The notes: generated by a model from the sequence alone, not told the origin. A DNA stretch of 6,171 nt from Desulfobulbaceae bacterium (GCA_024763115.1 JANTGB010000144.1:1-6171); one strand, 5' to 3'; positions 1 to 5,641 are shown, numbered from the stretch's first letter. Translations and numbers: made by a program.

Positions 1-794
1 CCCGGCGCGTCCCAGTCCGAATTAAAGGCCCTGACACTCAACATAGCATCAAATGCGTCGGTGAAATGGTATGTTATCCGGGCGGCGCCGTTGAGTTTGT
101 CCCAGTCGGAATTATCCTGGTAGCCGTCCGTGTGATAGTTCTGGAGGGAATAGACGTGATCCCATTTTTTGTCTTCGCTCGAAAATCCCCCCACGTAATT
201 AAGTTCGCTGGTGTTATATGCCCCGTAATGCAACTTGACATGCTGATGATCCACCTTTTTTTTGGTGTAAAAATGCAGGACTCCGGCTGAGGCAAAATTT
301 CCGTAAAGCGCCGAAACAGGGCCTTTGATCAATTCAACCCTTTCTATCTCCTCGGGATTAACGATATTGGTGTCGGCATACCCATCGCCTTCATTAAGGG
401 GAATGCCGTCCAGATAAATGGCCGCATCCGAGCCATGCGAACAGCGGCTGAATCCCCGCATCTGAAATGCCGAGGCCGTGCCCCCCTGCTTGTACTGGTT
501 GATGGAAACGCCCGGCGAAAGTCTTACAATGTCAAGCGGCGTTATAAACACCCTGTTCGTGATATCCTTATTCGTCAGGACAGTAGCGGAACTGGCCTCC
601 AGGGTTTTATTGGTTAGATCACCGCGAACTACCACCTCGTCAAGTGTTATAATTCTTTCTTCCGCCGCCGCGTCATTTTTTGTTTCATCTGCCATGGTAA
701 CACCGGGAACAACCATGCTGGAAACAAGCGTAAGAAAGGTTGTGGCACAGCAACAGATTAATTTATATTTTTTTAACTTATGAATCCTCTTCAT
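1..794 (-). CDS. TonB-dependent outer-membrane receptor, N-terminal part (cut by window edge)
   Basis: Translating the minus strand from the ATG at 792-794 gives 264 codons with no stop before the window edge, so the beta-barrel is mostly missing. A strong ribosome site (AGGGAGGAG, about 801-810) sits 7 nt upstream and fixes the start. Residues 1-35 form a signal peptide with a basic start, an unusual CCC run and likely cleavage after VTMA. A TonB-box-like stretch, ITLDEVVVRGD, follows at about 49-59. Residues 60-180 are the plug domain, with LSPGVSINQ, MRGFS, YLDGIPLNEG and ERVELIKGPVSALYG, all hallmark plug motifs. Later residues begin the barrel. Such receptors import chelated metals or other scarce ligands across the outer membrane using TonB-ExbBD energy. 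The nikR-like gene immediately upstream on the same strand suggests nickel or a related metal complex as substrate; that is inference from context, since plug sequences do not reveal the ligand. Confidence 0.93.
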   Translation of the reverse strand, partial: MKRIHKLKKYKLICCCATTFLTLVSSMVVPGVTMADETKNDAAAEERIITLDEVVVRGDLTNKTLEASSATVLTNKDITNRVFITPLDIVRLSPGVSINQYKQGGTASAFQMRGFSRCSHGSDAAIYLDGIPLNEGDGYADTNIVNPEEIERVELIKGPVSALYGNFASAGVLHFYTKKKVDHQHVKLHYGAYNTSELNYVGGFSSEDKKWDHVYSLQNYHTDGYQDNSDWDKLNGAARITYHFTDAFDAMLSVRAFNSDWDAP

Positions 795-858
795 TTAGAA
801 ACTCCTCCCTGTAAAATTTATTTTTGAGTGAACCCTGAAACAAAATATTACTCAGGTG

Positions 859-1269
859 TTACGAGAGAGCCTTATCCGTACTGCTCATGGCCAGATTACC
901 ATCCCGGATCCCGCGCAGGGCAAGGAGCCGGTTTGCAAGTTGCTGTACCACCCCAGCCTTGCCGCAGACAACAATTACTATAATGCAGTTGTTATGATCC
1001 AAGTGGATATTGGTAGAGGAGACAATCTGATGATGAAAATCACGCTGAGTTCTGGTCACCTTTTCCTGAAGTTTAGGGTGATGGTTACTAAAGGTCAGGC
1101 TGATGACACCCATCATCTGTTTGTCCATCTGCCAATCTTTCTTAAGCAAAGCCTTGCGGATCAGATCCCGGATAGCCTCGGAACGATTGTGATATTGGTG
1201 AATCTTGATGTACCGATCGAACTTGTCAAGCAGATTGTTTTCAAGGGATATGGAAAATCGTTTGAGCAT
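859..1269 (-). CDS. nikR: NikR-family ribbon-helix-helix regulator with altered nickel site
   Basis: The 136-residue product matches NikR in length and layout. Residues 3-45 form the ribbon-helix-helix DNA-binding domain (strand KRFSISL, then NRSEAIRDLIRKAL), and residues 53-136 form the ACT-like metal-binding and tetramerisation domain. In E. coli NikR nickel is held by His76, His87, His89 and Cys95. Here the aligned positions are Arg76, Asn87, His89 and Cys95, so half of the square-planar site is missing. His92 is kept, but the usual Glu after Cys-Leu is Ile97 and the usual His in GV(R/K)HG is Asp123. NikR normally represses nickel uptake genes when nickel is bound; whether this one senses nickel is doubtful. 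The ATG is the only reasonable start, because an in-frame stop lies 8 codons upstream, but the ribosome site is weak (only AAGAA). The gene precedes the TonB receptor by 64 nt on the same strand, probably as an operon. Confidence 0.9.
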   Translation of the reverse strand: MLKRFSISLENNLLDKFDRYIKIHQYHNRSEAIRDLIRKALLKKDWQMDKQMMGVISLTFSNHHPKLQEKVTRTQRDFHHQIVSSTNIHLDHNNCIIVIVVCGKAGVVQQLANRLLALRGIRDGNLAMSSTDKALS

Positions 1270-1319
1270 ATTCTTGTTGGTTATTGCGAGGCGTTAGATG
1301 CCCCATCCATTTAAATATT

Positions 1320-1519
1320 GTGTAACTGCTCACAGGGCACCGCATATTCGGAGTCGAAGTTTATGCCCTGTTTTTAAGGATGCTTACCTCCGCGATCAGT
1401 CCGGCTTACGTATGGCTAATACGCTGGGCCGACCTTATCACGAAAATCTCCGGCACCCTGTAACCAGTTACAAATATTGAGGTTTGCACTCATTAGGCGC
1501 TTACCCCATGATTAGTTAC
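1320..1519 (+). mobile_element. MITE copy 1, GTAACT/AGTTAC ends, apparent 8-bp duplication
   Basis: The element starts GTAACTGCTCACAGGG at 1322 and ends CCCCATGATTAGTTAC at 1519, giving imperfect terminal inverted repeats. TAAATATT occurs at 1312-1319 and again at 1520-1527. If the two bases GT at 1320-1321 belong to the element, these form a perfect 8-bp target duplication. The interior contains an imperfect palindrome built on GATCAGTCCGGC and a 40-nt module at 1349-1388. There is no open reading frame of note. The copy is collinear with the inverted copy at 3874-4031 apart from the 40-nt module: 198 nt from GTAAC to GTTAC here against 158 nt there. GTAA ends and 8-bp duplications fit the IS66 family (known family traits); non-autonomous mobilisation is inferred. 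It lies 50 nt upstream of the nikR start codon. Confidence 0.75.
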
Positions 1520-1552
1520 TAAATATTAACAGTGCACCAGATAGAGTTATTC

Positions 1553-1581
1553 GGTAACACTTTTTTTTAATTCGTGTTACC
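1553..1581. promoter_or_regulatory. Operator-like inverted repeat GGTAACAC-N13-GTGTTACC
   Basis: Two perfect 8-bp arms at 1553-1560 and 1574-1581 are separated by 13 nt that include eight T residues. The arms use the same heptamers (GTGTTAC and GTAACAC) and the same 13-nt spacing that I recall being proposed for NikR sites in deltaproteobacteria, but with the arms in the opposite order. It is therefore a resemblance, not a match. It lies 283 nt upstream of the nikR-like gene. Removing the 200-bp MITE and one duplication would leave 75 nt, a normal operator distance. A perfect TTGACA on the minus strand lies just upstream, but I see no matching -10 at proper spacing. It could instead be an end of another small repeat. 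Confidence 0.35.
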
Positions 1582-1616
1582 TGAGCATCTTTTTAATTTT
1601 CTGTCAAGAAAAAAAT

Positions 1617-2020
1617 GTAACTGTTCAGATGCACTTCATCCGGACTCGAAGTTTATGCCCTGTTTTTAAGGGTACTTACCTGCGCGCGAGAAGTCTGTCT
1701 TGCATGGCATTGGTTATGCTGCGCCGGCCTTACCGCGCACAGCTAAAGCACACGGAGTCTCACTTAGGGCTCACTTAAAAATAAATTTGTAGCGATAAGG
1801 TGTATGTAATATGGACATTTAGAGAAGTGATATGATTGAATGCAACCGCCGGCGTAGCAGAGCTACGCCCCCGGATTGTATAATTGCAGATCACCTTTCT
1901 AAATGTTAGGATTGCGCCTTAGAATGCGAAGTTATTTTTGTGTGAGCCCTAAGTTCGCTTACCTCTGAACAGCTACAGGTTGAAGGTGTATTAGTTTTCC
2001 GCAGTCACCTGAATAGTTGC
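1617..2020 (+). mobile_element. MITE copy 2, interrupted by a second element
   Basis: It begins GTAACTGTTCAGATGC at 1617. Two candidate right ends fit the family: CTCTGAACAGCTAC ending at 1976 and CACCTGAATAGTTGC ending at 2020. The 40-nt module is at 1641-1680, followed by the palindromic interior (CGCGCGAG to GGAGTCTC). Without the nested insertion at 1767-1949 the copy would be roughly 220 nt, similar to copies 1 and 3. No 8-bp duplication is visible at either candidate end, so it may be an older or rearranged copy. It contains no gene. Confidence 0.6.
1767..1949. mobile_element. Nested palindromic MITE with TA flanks (IS630/Tc1-like)
   Basis: The 183-bp element starts GGGCTCACTTAAAAATAA and ends with the near-complement TTATTTTTGTGTGAGCCC. 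TA dinucleotides abut both ends (1765-1766 and 1950-1951). The inverted repeat continues inward almost to the centre: GACATTTAGAGAAGTGAT on the left pairs with ATCACCTTTCTAAATGTT on the right, and GGCGTAGC-AGA-GCTACGCC forms the tip near 1851-1869. The whole element can fold into one long hairpin. TA duplication is the mark of the IS630-Tc1-mariner group, so a non-autonomous member is inferred. Its sequence is unrelated to the surrounding GTAAC repeat, which it splits. There is no coding capacity. Confidence 0.72.
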
Positions 2021-2283
2021 CGTTTTTTAATATATTGCTGTAAGACTACTAAGTTTCTGAAAAAATTTACCAGCGCAATGAACAACAGGTATTTTTTTCT
2101 GGCAAATATTTTTTCAACAAAGTAAAGTAATCGGAATTATCAGTGGCTATCCGGTAATATCACTTATTCTTACCATTGGAAGATTTAAGTTCTTTCTACA
2201 AATTCTTCTAATTTTTGGTTGGCGGGCCGGTAATGACGGACATATAGTGGCAATACAACTATAAGTTTATAAAATTAAAATTC
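2021..2283. other. AT-rich intergenic stretch, no gene seen
   Basis: These 263 bases lie between repeat copies 2 and 3. I see no reading frame with a ribosome site, no convincing promoter pair and no RNA gene. It may be the remnant of older intergenic sequence or decayed coding DNA. Confidence 0.5.
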
Positions 2284-2528
2284 TTAACTGCTCACAGGGT
2301 GTCGCATATTCAGAGACCGAGTTTATGCTCCTGTTTTTAAGGGTGCTTACCTCCGCGATCAGCCTGTCTTACAGAGCGTCGGTATGCCGTGCGCCGGCCT
2401 GATTACGAAAAATATACCGGGAGTCTCCCTCTGGTCGCTTACCTGCACCTTGCAGGTAAGCATCGACTCCGAGCAGTTACAGCTACTGAGGGTAGCATTA
2501 GTCAGGTGTTTGCCCCGTAAATAGTTAC
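2284..2528 (+). mobile_element. MITE copy 3, with internal extra end
   Basis: The left end reads TTAACTGCTCACAGGG (first base G changed to T). The right end reads GCCCCGTAAATAGTTAC at 2528. The 40-nt module, here 41 nt, is at 2311-2351, followed by TCCGCGATCAGCCTGTC as in copy 1. An additional family end, GACTCCGAGCAGTTAC, finishes at 2480, so the copy may consist of a 197-nt element plus a tail, or of two fused elements. The candidate 8-bp flanks (TAAAATTC and TGAAGTTT) match at only 5 of 8 positions. There is no gene inside. Confidence 0.6.
2437..2461. repeat. Perfect 11-bp inverted repeat inside MITE copy 3
   Basis: GCTTACCTGCA (2437-2447) and TGCAGGTAAGC (2451-2461) pair perfectly around the 3-nt loop CCT. 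The outer hexamers GCTTAC/GTAAGC resemble IS66-type termini facing each other. The hairpin may therefore mark the junction between two repeat modules rather than a terminator; no T-run follows. Confidence 0.6.
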
Positions 2529-2543
2529 TGAAGTTTAATATAT

Positions 2544-2592
2544 AATTGCGGAGAAATTCCGCAATTGTGAACCTTATTTCATAATTGCGGAA
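2544..2592. repeat. Three alternating AATTGCGGA half-sites
   Basis: AATTGCGGA at 2544-2552 pairs with TCCGCAATT at 2558-2566 (9 bp, 5-nt loop). The same middle arm, taken as TTCCGCAATT (2557-2566), also pairs with AATTGCGGAA at 2583-2592 (10 bp, 16-nt spacer). The middle arm can therefore pair with either neighbour but not both. This could be a cluster of operator half-sites or two exclusive RNA hairpins if transcribed. No gene starts nearby; the next is the PEP-CTERM gene about 390 nt to the right. Confidence 0.5.
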
Positions 2593-2805
2593 AATTGGAT
2601 CCTTAAATAAAGTTTATGACGAAATAAAAATATAACTATAACCCGTTGTATTTAAAGCAACAAAAACAGAAAAACAAATATTGTCAGACTAATGGAATAA
2701 ATATTGCTTAATTTGTAATCTAAAGGTTGTTTAAGTTTTTATTTATGGGTAGTTTGGTTACAGACAGACTTGTTTCAATTTAGATATTAGATATTAACCG
2801 GATTT
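2593..2805. other. AT-rich intergenic stretch, no gene seen
   Basis: This very AT-rich sequence has no supported reading frame, RNA gene or repeat match to the rest of the window. It may contain the promoter for the gene at 2981, but no -35/-10 or -24/-12 pair is convincing. Confidence 0.45.
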
Positions 2806-2949
2806 ATAACTATTCAGGCAGGGGCGGAAGAACTGACATTTCCTCGGCCTTTTAACTGTCCTGCTGCGTCTTAGTCAGGGTTGCGAAAAGTACTTGCCCT
2901 GCTCTAGCAGCGCTTAGCGGGTAAAAATGAAAAGTAGCCGAATAGTTAT
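2806..2949. mobile_element. Short inverted-repeat element upstream of the PEP-CTERM gene
   Basis: Perfect 10-bp ends, ATAACTATTC at 2806-2815 and GAATAGTTAT at 2940-2949, bound 144 nt. The ends resemble the GTAACTATTCAG termini of the other repeats, but the interior differs (GC-rich, with CAGGG/CCCTG and CTGCT/AGCAG hairpins). No 8-bp duplication is visible (flanks CCGGATTT and CTCAAAAT). The right end lies 31 nt before the next start codon, so the promoter of that gene must lie within or beyond the element. Confidence 0.45.
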
Positions 2950-2980
2950 CTCAAAATTTTATATTAACAGGAGTTAAACA

Positions 2981-3688
2981 ATGAAAAAAAAGTTAACTGC
3001 ATTAACTACTGGTCTGGTCCTGCTGGGCATGTCAGGCATGGCTCAGGCGGAACTGACTACCATCGGCACGGCTACCTATAGCGGCGGAGAATATAATCTG
3101 ATCTGGGATGATGATAACAACGGTCAGTCGGTTATCTGGCTGGATGTCGTTAATGATCCGGCATCCTGGAAGGACCAGAACGCCTGGGCCACCGGGCTTG
3201 AGTCGCAATTGGTTTATAATATTGATAGCGCTTACGCCGTCACCTGGACTGATACCGCCTGGCGTCTGGGCTCCACTGTGGATGGCCCGTATGTCCCAGG
3301 CTATGACGGCTCTACCACAGGAGGGTATAACATCACCAGTTCCGAGATGGGACATCTCTTTTATGTGGAGCTGGGTAATCCCGGGGAGTATGATACTTCA
3401 GGTGATCCCCAAAGTCCGTGTGGCTTAATCAACACTGGAGAATTTAATTCTTTAATTGAGAACTGGTACTGGTCCGGCACGGAAAATAGTAACCTCTATG
3501 CCTGGGCCTTTAACATGGAAAACGGCAACCAGGCCAACCCCCGTAAGGATAATCTAGGTTTGGGGTTGGCTCTGCGGGGTGCGGATGTTTCTGCGGTACC
3601 TGTGCCCGGGGCCCTCTGGCTGCTTGGTTCAGGGCTCACAGGTTTGGTGGTTCTGGGACGGCGCAGAAAGGAAGTTAACTGCGATTGA
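2981..3688 (+). CDS. PEP-CTERM sorting-domain surface or secreted protein
   Basis: The 235-residue protein has a clear ribosome site (AGGAG at 2969-2973, 7 nt before the ATG). Residues 1-23 are a signal peptide (KKK, hydrophobic core, cleavage after AQA). Residues 24-200 are a tryptophan- and glycine-rich, acidic body. The YWSGTE motif at 163-168, WAF at 175-177 and GLALRG near 195-200 resemble the Lcl C-terminal/DUF1566 type of domain. Residues 206-230 are a PEP-CTERM signal: VPVPG, the hydrophobic stretch ALWLLGSGLTGLV, then RRRK. In this variant the usual PEP is PVP. In known systems this tail is recognised and cut by an exosortase, placing the protein at the surface or in exopolysaccharide. 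No exosortase gene lies in the window. The exact role of the body is unknown. The gene appears to be alone, flanked by repeat elements on both sides. Confidence 0.93.
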   Translation: MKKKLTALTTGLVLLGMSGMAQAELTTIGTATYSGGEYNLIWDDDNNGQSVIWLDVVNDPASWKDQNAWATGLESQLVYNIDSAYAVTWTDTAWRLGSTVDGPYVPGYDGSTTGGYNITSSEMGHLFYVELGNPGEYDTSGDPQSPCGLINTGEFNSLIENWYWSGTENSNLYAWAFNMENGNQANPRKDNLGLGLALRGADVSAVPVPGALWLLGSGLTGLVVLGRRRKEVNCD

Positions 3689-3873
3689 ACATTATATAAT
3701 TACAAAGCTGCCTATGCCGGGGAGAACGGCAAAGGCGCTGCCGCTATTTTAAGAAAAGTCCCTTTAGTGAGTAATCCGTAGAAAAGTTCTTAAAGTATGT
3801 TATGAATTAGCCGTCGGCTATGTCTGTGGTTACGACTTTCCAGGTTGTTAATCATAGCTTGGATATGGCGGAA
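3689..3873. other. Intergenic stretch after the PEP-CTERM gene
   Basis: It holds a weak stem (TGCCG near 3715 with CGGCA near 3727) that lacks a T-run, so it is not a convincing terminator, and a small palindrome TAGCCG-T-CGGCTA near 3818-3831. No gene is seen. Its last 8 bases (TGGCGGAA) are the left target duplication of the next element. Confidence 0.4.
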
Positions 3874-4031
3874 GTAACTACTCATGGGGTAAGCGCTATA
3901 ACTTCGCTAACCCCTGTAATTGTAACTGGTTACATGGTGCCGTAGATTTTCGTGATCAGGTCGGCGTAGCGTATTAGTCATACGTAAGCCGGACTGATCG
4001 CGGAAATATGCGGTACCCTGTGAGCAGTTAC
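3874..4031 (-). mobile_element. MITE copy 4, inverted, perfect 8-bp target duplication
   Basis: This is the best-preserved copy, 158 bp, running GTAACTACTCATGGGG to CCCTGTGAGCAGTTAC. Perfect direct repeats TGGCGGAA flank it at 3866-3873 and 4032-4039. Read on the minus strand it is collinear with copy 1 and shares long identical runs such as CCGCGATCAGTCCGGC, but it lacks the 40-nt module. The central part folds on itself (GATCAG-CGGC arms). Ends starting GTAA plus an 8-bp duplication match known IS66-family behaviour. With no transposase inside, it is inferred to be moved in trans. It lies 78 nt before the bax start codon and may have displaced that gene's promoter. Confidence 0.85.
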
Positions 4032-4109
4032 TGGCGGAAAATCTTAAAAGCAGTTATAAACAACAAAAGAACAAACTGTAAAAAAATCAGCTTGTTGACG
4101 AAGAAATAA

Positions 4110-5225
4110 ATGATAAAATGTTTTAAAATGGATTGCCCGGCGGTTATGTCCCTGCAACAGACTGCCCGGCAATTATCCAGGCGGATACGTATAACCTTTG
4201 CCCAAGGAATCAGGCTGATAGCTCCGCCTCTGCGGACGCTGACAACTGCCAGGCCGGGAATTCCTTGTACTGTCGGTCTTGGCGCTCTCCTGGTCATGGC
4301 AGTCATTGTTAATTGTCACTATAGCGACAAACAACAAAAAAGTATTTCATCTCCTTTAAATATCCCCGCAAAAATTTATGCTGAAAAATATTTAACTGAA
4401 ACAAACAGGCAATCGTCAACCACGATGCGCAATGCTGTTTCCGCCGCTGATCTTGTCAGTCAGCTGAAAAATGAAAAGCTCTGGGATATCCCGGCATTAT
4501 CTGCAATTCCGCCGGTTCTTTTTTCCGGTTTTCCGGAAAACCTTGATCGTCTTGAAGTAAATCTTAAAAAAAGAACTTTTTTACATACAATGCTGCCGGT
4601 GGTCATGGTAGCTCTGGCAGAGGTAAAACAGGAACGGGCCAGGTTATTACGGATTTCAACAAAAACCAATCTGGAAGTTATTGACGGCCTGGTAGCGGAT
4701 GATCTTTTGTCTGCCGGGGAAATATCTTTCCTGCATAATCTGGCTCAAAAGTATAAGGCAAAAAATATAGAGGAACTGCGGGACAAGGTAAATGTTTTTC
4801 CGGTCAGCATGATTCTGGCCCAGAGCGCTATTGAATCTTCCTGGGGCACTTCGCGTTTTGCCAGGCAGGGAAATAACCTTTTCGGGATATGGACCTGGGG
4901 AGATAGCGGCATTATTCCTGCCCGACGTGAGGCCGGTAAACGCCATAAAATAGCGGTCTATGATTCAATTCTTGATTCGGTCAAGGCTTATATTCTGACC
5001 CTGAACCGGTTGCCGGCCTATCAGGAACTGCGGGAACTGCGCAAGCAGACAATGGAGCCTGCAATCATGGCCCGGGGCCTGAGATTATACTCGGAAAAAA
5101 GAGAGAAATACGTCAATGCCGTCCAGCAGATAATTGCTTATAATAAATTACAGAAATACGATTGCATCCTTCTTGCCGATGACAGGGAGACCGATATAAA
5201 TCCAGGAATTGCGCCGCACTCTTAA
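4110..5225 (+). CDS. bax: Bax-like N-acetylglucosaminidase (GH73 type), membrane-anchored
   Basis: The 371-residue protein has a C-terminal half that follows E. coli Bax. RTFLHTMLPVVM (155-166) corresponds to its KKAFLRTVMPYI. VFPVSMILAQSAIESSWGTS (229-248) carries the likely catalytic Glu242. GNNLFGIW (254-261), the YDSILDSVKAYILTLN stretch (284-299) and GLRLYS...YVNAVQQII (323-342) complete the glucosaminidase fold. The family cuts or binds the peptidoglycan glycan backbone. Residues 53-68 form one membrane segment after an arginine-rich start, implying an inner-membrane anchor with the enzyme in the periplasm. It is about 100 residues longer than the 274-residue E. coli protein, with the extra length in the cytoplasmic lead and linker. 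A stop codon directly precedes the ATG, so this is the longest possible start. The ribosome site is weak (GAAG), and Met7 or Met13 are alternatives. It converges with the PilZ gene, 34 nt apart. Confidence 0.9.
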   Translation: MIKCFKMDCPAVMSLQQTARQLSRRIRITFAQGIRLIAPPLRTLTTARPGIPCTVGLGALLVMAVIVNCHYSDKQQKSISSPLNIPAKIYAEKYLTETNRQSSTTMRNAVSAADLVSQLKNEKLWDIPALSAIPPVLFSGFPENLDRLEVNLKKRTFLHTMLPVVMVALAEVKQERARLLRISTKTNLEVIDGLVADDLLSAGEISFLHNLAQKYKAKNIEELRDKVNVFPVSMILAQSAIESSWGTSRFARQGNNLFGIWTWGDSGIIPARREAGKRHKIAVYDSILDSVKAYILTLNRLPAYQELRELRKQTMEPAIMARGLRLYSEKREKYVNAVQQIIAYNKLQKYDCILLADDRETDINPGIAPHS

Positions 5226-5259
5226 AGCGTATGACCCGAAAGAGATGTTGACGGTCAGG

Positions 5260-5607
5260 TCAGTTAATCATTTCCTGCTCAAGAATCGCCACCCGGTTGA
5301 CGGCTCGAAGAATATTTCCCCTGCCGGCGCTGTCAAGATTAATAAATTTTACTCCCATTCCCCTATCCTTTTTCGTTCCGCTGGAATTAATCCAGACCAC
5401 CTTGGCATCCAGGTCAAGCTTGAGATCGTCAATCTTAAAATAAAGCTCAATGATGCTGCCGGTATCAATAGGAGTATCCGTGCAGATGAACATCCCGTCA
5501 ACAGAAATATCCTTTGAAAAAGAAATTAGATAATCTCCTTCGTGGAGACAACTGACATCAAACCTGGCAGACACCCTGGCATTATCTCTTCTTTCGCTGT
5601 TATTCAT
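5260..5607 (-). CDS. Small single-domain PilZ protein (predicted cyclic di-GMP receptor)
   Basis: The 115-residue protein is almost entirely one PilZ domain. The two c-di-GMP-binding motifs are both intact: RxxxR as R7-DNA-R11, and DxSxxG as DISVDG (33-38). The strands GMFICTDTP, SIIELYFKIDD and GMGVKF follow in family order, most like the short PilZ proteins common in deltaproteobacteria and myxobacteria. A good ribosome site (AAGGA, 7 nt before the ATG) supports the start. Binding of the second messenger typically changes how such adaptors act on motility, exopolysaccharide or surface attachment. The partner here is unknown. The gene is transcribed towards bax with no strong terminator between them, and its upstream side abuts a repeat copy beginning 34 nt away. 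Confidence 0.93.
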   Translation of the reverse strand: MNNSERRDNARVSARFDVSCLHEGDYLISFSKDISVDGMFICTDTPIDTGSIIELYFKIDDLKLDLDAKVVWINSSGTKKDRGMGVKFINLDSAGRGNILRAVNRVAILEQEMIN

Positions 5608-5641
5608 TAGTTTTTCCTTTATTTGAAAACGTTGTGTTTTT

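Noticed and set aside
697..703. GTAACAC, a NikR-like half-site
   Set aside because: It lies in the receptor signal-peptide coding region as Gly-Val-Thr codons and has no partner arm at 13-14 nt spacing.
66..783. Several frames of 60-101 codons on both strands over the receptor gene
   Set aside because: They are shadows of the minus-strand TonB receptor, whose plug motifs are unmistakable.
856..862. GTGTTAC half-site at the end of nikR, upstream of the receptor
   Set aside because: No complementary arm at the right spacing on either side, and it overlaps the nikR stop codon.
856..1314. A 152-codon frame on the plus strand opposite nikR
   Set aside because: It is the antisense of a gene with clear NikR homology, has no recognisable product and lacks a ribosome site.
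1472..1479. AAATATTG as the right target duplication of a shorter 151-bp element (1321-1471)
   Set aside because: Copy 4 has homologous sequence at the same internal place and its proven duplication lies at the outer ends, so the outer boundary at 1519 is preferred.
1322..2528. CRISPR array or tandem repeat
   Set aside because: Repeat units differ in length, are irregularly spaced and occur in both orientations with terminal inverted repeats; there are no uniform spacers and no cas genes.
2820..2980. Cyclic di-GMP riboswitch or sigma-54 promoter before the PEP-CTERM gene
   Set aside because: The conserved GEMM core sequences are absent and no GG-N10-GC pair fits a -24/-12 promoter.
5226..5259. 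Bidirectional terminator between bax and the PilZ gene
   Set aside because: Only a weak TGACC/GGTCA pairing is present, with no T-run on either strand.
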